DNA of 64,000 nucleotides from Hygrocybe punicea (lineage: Eukaryota; Basidiomycota; Agaricomycetes; Agaricales; Hygrophoraceae), in contig OY744462.1 of NCBI GenBank assembly GCA_963556145.1, positions 5,890,001 to 5,954,000 on the forward strand. Direction: 5' to 3'. Below, one piece after another: positions 56,501 through 64,000 of the stretch. The notes under the pieces were generated by a model, which saw only the letters and a program-made list of their open reading frames with translations, ran no database searches and had not been told where the DNA came from. Every line of letters starts with the position of its first letter. Position 1 is the first letter of the stretch. The translations under genes and the position numbers were made by a program.

Positions 56501-58276
56501 TCAGGGAATAGTGGGAACAGTCACTCTCCAGGATGCACAAATTGGTCGTCGGTACCAGCACTGAGGTCCGACCAGCGAACTGCGGCGACCAAGAAACGTC
56601 AACGAAGGGAGATCATGGCTTACGTGCTCGTGCCGTCCGTTCCATTCATGAAGGAAGTAACTCGGACCCGCGTCAAGCCCACTGCCTCCCAAATTCCGGG
56701 CTCACATGACACCCCGAAGCAACTTGGTGACCTGGTAAGTGGATCGGCCAGCAACATTTAATTCATATCTAACAATGTTCTCCAGGTGCCCTATTCTGTT
56801 GCCAGCGATTACCAAGATGCCAAGGTCACCGGTCGATCACGCCAACCACTAAGCAGCAGAAAGGAAACGTCGTTGTTGCCTTTCAACATAAAAGGGCTTA
56901 AAGTTGGTCCTCCTGCGAAACGTATTAAGCCTATTGTTCATGGACCTCGACGAAGTCGTTCTGTTCATCGGGCACATCCGCCTGCAAATGGAACGACGTC
57001 AACCATAAACGATGAGCGTCCCTCGAAGAAACCTCGATTTCGACGAGCGTCCTCTGTGGACTCTGAAAAAGTTGGCCCTCCTTCATATCTGCCCATTGTT
57101 CGAAAGCGTAAACCAGGTTCGTTACCCAATTTTCATAAAATCAGCGAGGCAACCCCAACCGGGCCGAGAACGGGATCGGATTCGAACGCAAGAGGACGCA
57201 GATTGACAGCTTCTCAATATACCACGGATACATTTAGTGATGGTAGCGTGCAAGCCCTGAACAAAGCTTTTCAAAATAATGCCATGCGTGCGGCGCGAGA
57301 GGAATCGCTCCCAATGCCGAGACACACAAACAAGAAACTATTTCAGGCTATCGAAAAACGAATGGTGGACGGGAATACGAAGCTGAGAGCGGATATTGAG
57401 AAAATTGTGGAAGATGTTAAGTCCGCGAACACTGCCCAGGGGCAAGAAATCGCGAGGTTGCAGAAGCTTGTGTCTGAAAAGGATGCGCAAATCGAGGAGT
57501 TGCGCCAAGCCGGGAACCAGATTGCCATGCCCGACCTTTGTTCGCTTGTGGGGCATTTATTGGACAGGTCGGGGGTGCGCACTGAACTGGATGCCTCGCT
57601 ATCCTTCGTTCTTACCGGCATTTCTACAGAACTACAGGATCTCTAATGCAGGATCGCATCGTGGACGGGGATGGAGTCTTGGTAACAGTCCCCCTATGTC
57701 CCGCCAACGTTACAGACACCGCAACACAAACCGACGCAACTCCTTCAATTTCCAAGGTGAATAGCAATAATTAATAATGTGCCAGAATTTCAACCATTCA
57801 CGACACCCTCAGATCCGGGAACAACTATACAATTTCAAGGTGGAAGAGAGGCCAACGGAGATCGTGTTGAAAGTTACGGATCGAGCTATGGTTCACCTTC
57901 AAGAGGACATGACGGACGGTTCATCCGAGGATTTGAGGCCACCACAAGTAATCACAGAGGACACCTGGAGCTGCATTCAGCTCAACCGCATCAAAGTTAT
58001 CGTCCTGCCATGTTTTTCCGGTATGAAGAGGATGGTCTCAGCGAAGCCTATCAAGGAGTTGACAGCTATGGCGTTCCGATGGAGAGCCCTCGAGCTTTGA
58101 TGTCAGAACGCGAGATTGACTGGGAGGAACGACGAGATATGTCTCCAAGAGAAGTTTCCGTCTCAGTTTCCAATAGTTCTCCAGGCCCAACCAGCTCGGA
58201 ATTTTGGGAACATGACTATGAACGAGGTGGCGTGTCGACTTCGGCTCATGTCCAACAGCATTCCCTGGCAACTTGA
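53590..58276 (+). CDS. JmjC-domain protein with C-terminal cysteine-rich module
   Basis: A multi-exon gene. The start is uncertain: MQQTRTARPLAEPSEKP (53590) ending in CLPC before a donor, or an internal ATG at 53779. The N-terminal half has GVPLIIERYHQHPKWPEHLF and, after splicing, DVITARNVHNGTDRDLPL. The JmjC core (54600-55000) contains LMCYLGIGDTFTPCHKDLCA and LGDMVLVPPRSCHQVVNYGG, giving the Fe(II) ligands His-x-Asp and the distal His, and SWSRMT. These enzymes use 2-oxoglutarate and often demethylate histone lysines; the substrate here is unknown. After 55400 a cysteine cluster follows (CDFCC, CWDCIKA, CPSCYVEGRSCQC), then an exon with CKKCHAYKC and a long basic, disordered region with PPAKRIKP and KKPRFRR (nuclear localisation-like), a coiled coil (about 57340-57510) and a final exon ending at 58276. 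The part after 57646 needs one more intron. About 1300 residues in total. It could be two genes, but the order is conserved as I know it in basidiomycete relatives. Confidence 0.72.
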
Positions 58277-58629
58277 CCTTCTTTGTGAGTTACACCGAAG
58301 AGTGTTCATCCCATCTGATGCTGATATTAAGCACAGCGACTGAAAGCAACCCGTGGGTTGACCCCATGGTTCGTTCTAGAACAGAGTTGCCCAGTGATAT
58401 TATGTAGTACTAGCACTGTAGCATACAGATTGTAGGTGCCTGACTGACAGGCCTAGGCTAGGCACCAATTGGTGAACCCTGTGAACCTGACCCGAAATGA
58501 CCCCGTGCTCCGGCTGAACGGCTGTCTAATAAGTATTTCCACAAGATAGTCCTCATCCGATGCCGTCTATCCGGGCGACTGCCAATACCCTTAAAGCCCC
58601 GCAAGTTTTAACGGGCTTAGTCAAAGAAC
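58277..58629. other. Intergenic with a small inverted repeat
   Basis: GGTGCCTGACTGACAGGCCTAGGCTAGGCACC (in two halves: GGTGCCTGACTGACAGG and CCTAGGCTAGGCACC, about 58435-58466) can form a hairpin; nothing else is recognisable. It contains the JmjC 3' flank and the MFS promoter. Confidence 0.4.
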
Positions 58630-61392
58630 ATGTCACCCCCCGAAGCTGAATCTACTGCTCCAGAAGGACCAGAACTCCCGATTTCCACCAAGTATGAACC
58701 AGGGGCCTCTTGGAAAGACAAGGAAACTCAAGAGATCCCTAAGAATCGGTTGACCATAGTGTTCACCGGCTTGATGGCCTGCATCTTCCTAGCTGCTATC
58801 GATCAGGTCTAGGACTATCTTTTACCTTTTGGAAGGTCCATTTCTCACAACTCCGATTCGATGCTTAGACTATAGTAGCAACTGCATTACCAACTATCGT
58901 TAGTCAACTTGGAGGGGGGTCAGGGTACAGTTGGGTCGGCAGGTGAGTGGTACTCTGAGCGGTGATACCTTTGATCTTGTTTCGATCTGGGGTTTTGTAC
59001 CAGCTCGTTTCTTCTCGCAGCAGCAACACTGTCGCCATTGTACGGCAAATTATCGGATCTCATCGGTACACCACATTTCCCCCTTGGCATTCTTTGCACT
59101 TACCCAGTGTCCGATTTCCAGGTCGAAAGCCAATCCTCTTCACGTCCATTCTCATATTTATTGTACGTTTTCTTTGTTTCCCTTTCCTCTTGTTCCGATG
59201 TTATTCTCCAAATAGATTGGCTCTGCCCTATGTGGAGCGGCGCAGAATATGACTTGGCTTATCGCTTGTCGCGCTGTTCAAGGCATTGGAGGTGGTGGCA
59301 TCATACAGCTTGTGCAGATCATCATCTCGGACATTATCCCGTTGCAAGAGTAAGTAGTCCTTACAGTGTAGCCAGTTTTACCCACATTCACCATGTTTTT
59401 TATAGTCGCGGTAAATATGGTGGTCTTATTGGTGCTACTTGGGGAATTGCTAGGTAAAACTCGTGGTCTTCGGTGGATAGAATCACACTTATTTTCGTTC
59501 AGTGTCATTGGGCCTCTTCTCGGCGGAGTGCGCCTCCAAAAAATTTCTACCGTACCAAAATTTAGAGTCTCACTGATTTAGGTCTTTACTGATCATGTTT
59601 CGTGGCGATGGTACGCACGACATTTTTCATGTTGAAACTGTTCTAATTGACCTGTCCACCCTAGGTGTTTTTACATCAACTTGTGGGTTTGTCTTCGTTA
59701 TAGTCGTAACTCCCCTAACGCATTGTACCTAGGCCAACTGCAGGAGCGGCCATGGGGATCCTCTTCTTCTTCCTCAAACTCAACCCTCATAAAGGCAGGA
59801 CACTTCGTGAACACGTTCGGGACTTTGATTTTCTTGGGCTGTTCCTGATCGTAGGCGGTGTCCTTTGTGTCCTTCTCGGCCTCGCGAATGGCGAGACCAG
59901 CTGTGAGTACAAATAGCTTGACAACACTACGACTGTTGATGATCCCACCATTCTAGGGTCTTCCGCAGAAACGATCTCCCTGCTCACGGTTGGCAGTGTT
60001 TTGCTTGTGGCGGCTGGATTTTGCGAGAGCTTCACGACGCGATCCCCCATTGTCCCCGCCCGATTATTCAAGGTACCGTCGAACTTTGGGTATTAATTCT
60101 TGTTTTCGTGACCATCTGTTACAGACACGAACCACGGCAATTGTGTTAACTATAACTTTCTTCCACGCAATGGCATTCTTTGCAGGTTGAGCACGAAATT
60201 TAATATTCTGTTTATTTTCTCAGGTTAGTTAATTAAGCAACCTAGGTGCCTACTATCTTCCCTTGTACTTCCAAGTGCTTGGTTCGTCTGCAACAGGAGC
60301 AGGTGTCAGGTGAGCTCTTTCCGCCGGTCTCGTATATTCCCTCTCACGTCGCTGTTCAGAATGCTTCCTTATTCCCTGGGTGCCGCCTTGTTCTCTGCTA
60401 TTTCGGGTATCATTGTAACAAAAACCGGAGTCTATCGTCCTGTTATTTGGACCTCGCTGTCCATTATGACACTTGCATTTGGTCTGATGTATCAACTGGA
60501 TAGCAAATCTAATACGTGAGTCATCCGATGTCATCCGTGTAGTGATTACGAACGGTCTTCATTTCAGGGCGGAGAAAGTTCTATACCCGCTGGTAGCATC
60601 AATAGGCGTCGGTTGCCTCTTCCAGGTATATAAATTAGGTCGTCAGTCATGTCAAGGAACTTGCTGATGAATATTTAGACGCCTTTGATTGCACTGCAAG
60701 CAGCGATGCCCATGAAGGACATGGCGACCAGCACGGCTACCTTTGGTTTCCTTCGGTAGGTTGGGACCGTCCGTTGCCACGTAGTTTTGGCCAACCCTTT
60801 GCACAGAACCATGGGCGGGACAGTTGGCATCTCCACAGGCCAAGTCATATTTGCGAACGTAAATCTGAATTCTTTGTTTCCTGTGATCTAGAGGTTCAAA
60901 TTGACCTGTTTCATAGACCCTCCAAAAAAAACTCGCGAAAATCCCAGGCCTCACCTTGAACACCAACCCGTCCAGTCTGAGTGAAATCGTGCGACATCTG
61001 AAGGACATCCAGGTTAGAATTTCTCATGCATGTTGGCCTCCCTCTAACAATATTTCGATATTCCATGTTTGAACAGGATCCGGTTCAACGGGCGGCGGTT
61101 ATCCAAGCGTTTTCGCGCTCGATAAGCACCATTTTCCTTGTGAACACACCGATTATCGGAGCGTGTCTCTTGATGAGTGAGCGCCAGGATGAAACGACGC
61201 TCTTTTGAGAATCTAAATGTTGCATTAGCTTTGTTCCTCAGACATTACACTCTCAAGCGCCAAGTGATATTCGGGGGTGAGCCGAGTGAATCGAAGACAG
61301 CGGAATCCCCTGGCAGTCCACCGACGGCAAACGCGCAAACGGAAGTAGAGAGTAAACACACGGATGGGGACAGTGCTGCGGAGCAAGTATGA
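58630..61392 (+). CDS. Major facilitator superfamily transporter, DHA2 (14-TM drug:H+ antiporter) type
   Basis: The N-terminus is acidic and cytosolic (MSPPEAESTAPEGPELPIST). TM1 has MACIFLAAIDQ spliced to TIVATALPTIVSQLGGGSGY, then LLAAATLSPLYGKLSDLIGRKP (motif A), VQGIGGGGIIQLVQIIISD, LIGATWGIASVIGPLLGGVF (motif C-like), WRWCFYINLPTGA, FDFLGLFLIVGGVLCVLLGL, and six more membrane segments up to TIFLVNTPIIGACLL. The last exon, joined at a GTGAGC donor and TTAG acceptor, gives TLFLRHYTLKRQ and a hydrophilic tail. Over ten introns. About 600 residues, normal for DHA2 proteins, which export drugs or natural products; the substrate cannot be deduced. No biosynthetic cluster surrounds it. Confidence 0.85.
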
Positions 61393-61887
61393 TGAGGAAT
61401 GGTTTCGAGGGGGCACATGTAACTTAGCAATCTTAAATCAAAAGTATGGAATGGCGCTCTACCAGCGTTTGGACTGGAGCGCTCAGTGTGAGCGCCAACG
61501 GTAGGAGAGATGAAAGTCCCTTGGCGGTTATTGCCAGGACGTCGGATGGGCTAACGAGTAGACGCCCCGGCCAGCCCTCCGAGAACAGCCTCTGATAACA
61601 TTGAGATTGACTGTTTTAGGCGCCGTATTTGCAGCGCCCATGAGCAAACATTGTTTGCTCGAGACTGGGAGTTGGCCACGTTAACTCAAGGACGCCGATG
61701 ACAGAGACGTCGACGGTGAAAGCGACCGTCGCTGAGCGAGCGCCAGCGCCTTGAGACGATCAATAACTTGCCACGTGGATAAAACATAGCAAGGCAGAAC
61801 TGACCCTGCAAGAAGCCTCTCTCACGGGAGCCCGTGCATTACTCGTTTCACTGTCTGCCATTGCCGTCGACCACTGCACCGACATTA
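61393..61887. other. Intergenic, GC-rich with short GCGC palindromes
   Basis: Several GAGCGCTC, GGCGCTC and GAGCGCC motifs occur at 61455-61500 and around 61735. No ORF is convincing. It is the promoter side of GID4. Confidence 0.4.
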
Positions 61888-63331
61888 ATGCCGTCAGAAC
61901 ACAACTTTTCGGTGATCGTCGAACCGCCCCAGCCAGAGCAACATCCGACCCAGTCGAAAGTGTGCTCGATCTGCCATTTGTCCCTCGATTCATCCATCAA
62001 TGCATTCTTCGTCCTGGAGGCTGACCTCGTCGTGTGCAGCGGATGTCGAGAGAAGGGGGTCTCCCAGAGGGATCTGCCGCCGCCTGCAGAGACTCATGCC
62101 TTGTGTCTCGAAATGGACAGTGGCATAGTACAGTATCCCTTGCAAGCAGTCGAGGCCTTGGGCGTGCGGCCCACGAGGCTCATCACAGATGAACATCTTC
62201 TCGAACACGACACCGATATGGGTGCCTCTTCATCGCCAGACACAGACACCGCACCCGGAACCGTGCCATCAGATCACAGCCCACCAATATCTTCGGTAGA
62301 CCTCCTTCACAATGCGAATGATCACTCTCCTTTTGACACCGATTCATCTGTTACAAGTGTCACTTATGTTCCAAACCATACTCCCCTTGTCCTCGGGACG
62401 AATACTCCTCGTACCGGTTACTCATCCACATCTTATCCGGATCCACTTACCGACATCACTCGCATACGGGTGCGCTCTCAGAGCAGAGGATGTCTTCATC
62501 CAGGCGCGTCATTCCAAGGTACGCAGAAAAGTGGAAGGAACTCGTACGATGTCAACGTAACTATCGTGGTTCGTCTCTCTTTCGCTCATGTTTGTACAAT
62601 GCACCTGAAATCTATCTCTTTAAATCAGGATGTAGACTTTTCAACATCCTTCTTGTGTGGTTACCTTCGCATTCGGGGTCTGACTGATGATTGGCCGGAA
62701 CTCACCACATACTTTGACGCAGAGATAATCGGCAGTCGCTATGGATTTTTAACGCAGAATTGGGGAGCCAATGAACAGGAGGACATGGTTCACTGGTCAC
62801 GCTTCCCTGCATTCCGGCATGTAAAGCATGAACTGAAGAAGCCACACATGACAATGAACGACAGAGCTCGCGGAGCTGTCTTCATGCGGTGGAAGGAGAG
62901 ATTTTTAGTTCCCGATCATCGTGTCCAAGATATAAGTGGCGCGAGCTTTGCAGGTTTGTACACTCCGCGTTTGACGTCTGGGGCGATGCAATCTGACACT
63001 GCAATCTGACCCTTGGGGAATATCAGGTTTCTATTACGTATGTGTCGACTTCAACCCTGCAATCCCGGTCTCTTCTCCGCGAACAGGATCTCCACAAATA
63101 CCCTCGACACCGGAACGCATTGACGTGGACACTCTGTCTTCGGTGAATTCTGTCTCCCCGTTGAAGATAGACAGTCAACAACTGCCACGACGGGAATCGA
63201 GCGTCCGGCAAGGGCGGCCCTCACCAGTGTCGGGACTCCGTGCCAGTGCTCCGGTGGCTACAATGAACGGCTTTTATTTCCATCAAAATTCCGAACCGTA
63301 TGTGGACTCTCAGCCTCTTTTCTTTCGATAA
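61888..63331 (+). CDS. GID4: GID complex substrate receptor Gid4/Vid24
   Basis: Gid4 is the receptor of the GID/CTLH ubiquitin ligase that recognises Pro/N-degrons, for example on gluconeogenic enzymes in yeast. ATG at 61888 was chosen because the open frame from 61834 starts on GTG. The N-terminal half is disordered but has CSICHLSLDSS and CSGCREKG, a possible CxxC pair. A short intron (about 62562-62629) separates the Vid24 beta-barrel: DVDFSTSFLCGYLRIRGLTDDWPEL, TYFDAEIIGSRYGFLTQNW (written in parts), HWSRFPAFRHVK and FMRWKERFLVPDHRV, then GASFAGFYYVCVDF after another intron (about 62955-63027). The C-terminal tail to 63331 is Ser/Pro-rich and ends QPLFFR. The tail is longer than in yeast Gid4. 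About 440 residues. Confidence 0.88.
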
Positions 63332-64000
63332 CATCATTGGGCTGTTGTTAGATACCAACAATTGACATTAAGCCACATCCCGGAACGCACCAGCTCCATT
63401 TTTGAATTCCGCTGAGCGCCAGACGGTTGTGCTTGTATGTAAAGTGTTTTTTCGCCGTTCAAGAAACGAGAAACCAATCGTCTCCACCTTGACCGTTATG
63501 TGTACTAATCGATGACCCATGCTATCTCGGACTCGTATCTCGTGTCACACAGCTTGTTGTTGCCTGTACTGATCTTCGGCTTCGATATGTATACTGTACT
63601 ACACACCCGCACTCTCGTACCACATGAAATGCCTAACATACTCGGTAATAATTCTGATGCTTCAGCGCTCAAGTCGACCTCCAATGGGTGCTGTCCCCAG
63701 GTGATGATGATCACGCCCATTCTTCTGTAGATTCGCATCAGTCCGTAAGATCAGCACTGCGGTATGTAATCACACACTTGTCTTTTATTTCACTGGTTCG
63801 AGTCTACTGGAAACATAAGTTGAACTTGGGTCAGGCAGCATAACGCATTCCAGTCAATGTTTTTGAACCTGACATTCGGACGCCTTGCGGCCATGAGCTT
63901 GAAGCTTGTAAGTTAGCTATAGCCAATACCGTGAGCGGCCACGAGTTTGTTGTGACTTCGGCGAAGCACTCGGAAGCAGCCACCGCTTTTGGACATCAGA
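63332..64000. other. Right-edge intergenic sequence
   Basis: No gene, RNA gene or repeat that I can support. Short ORFs on both strands have no recognisable features. Confidence 0.5.

Noticed and set aside
61440..61760. GCGC palindromes as a non-coding RNA gene
   Set aside because: Stems are short and scattered; no conserved structure can be argued from one sequence.
63790..63825. T-arm-like GGTTCGAGTC suggesting a tRNA
   Set aside because: No matching acceptor, D-arm or anticodon arm upstream.

Overview
The window is nuclear DNA of a filamentous basidiomycete, most likely an Agaricomycete. The genes carry many short introns of about 50-60 bp with GTAAGT-like donors and CTAAC-like branch points. 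The gene families are fungal (NCE101, MET8, MED16, SLT11/ECM2, a basidiomycete-type JmjC protein) and the retroelements are of basidiomycete Ty3/gypsy type. No species name can be justified from the sequence alone.

Layout. (A) 1-18.8 kb is a nest of transposable elements. A Ty3/gypsy element lies on the minus strand (gag-protease-RT/RNaseH-integrase, 1394-7583) with a primer-binding site at 7813-7830 and LTR sequence to its right. LTR copies in both orientations follow, broken by a 100-N assembly gap (8595-8694) whose two flanks carry the same 600 bp. A further LTR of the family (10490-13912) was split by a hAT-like element (11121-13668), which was itself split by a second one (11762-13106); both have perfect 8-bp target duplications. 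Beside the retroelement ORFs, antisense to them, lie two copies of an unusual coiled-coil gene with cysteines spaced like a Zn(II)2Cys6 cluster (66-1185 plus; 18.4-14.96 kb minus). The second copy is interrupted by an LTR-like insertion carrying ten TGASTCA sites. (B) 18.8-28.8 kb is old, strongly CpG-depleted repeat DNA: gag remnants, a decayed copy of the 13.9-14.9 kb unit, foldback elements, and a third hAT-like element (26424-28531) with a solo LTR inside. (C) 28.9-63.3 kb is a compact run of host genes: WDR59/SEA3 (minus), a double cupredoxin GPI protein (minus), MED16 (minus), PAC3-like (plus), NCE101 (minus), NAA25/MDM20 (plus), RPA2/RFA2 (plus), MET8 (minus), SLT11/ECM2 (plus), a YeeE/YedE protein (minus), an LEA2-type membrane protein (minus), a Zip3/HEI10-like RING protein (minus), a JmjC protein (plus), a DHA2-type MFS transporter (plus) and GID4 (plus).

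How it fits together. The host genes are mostly single-copy housekeeping functions: TORC1 signalling, transcription, proteasome assembly, N-terminal acetylation, replication, siroheme synthesis, splicing and GID-dependent degradation. They do not form one pathway; some pairs are divergent with very short gaps (MED16/PAC3, MET8/SLT11). The repeat half records a history of insertion followed by C-to-T decay at CpG. That decay explains several premature TGA codons, one lost RT catalytic aspartate and the CpG-poor zone, which reaches into the last exons of WDR59.

The most interesting candidates are the antisense Zn-cluster-like gene found in the same convergent position in two retroelement contexts, a recurring double-palindrome module of about 55 bp, and the dense bZIP-type site array in the inserted LTR. 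Exon boundaries were read by eye and are approximate unless an exact splice site is given.
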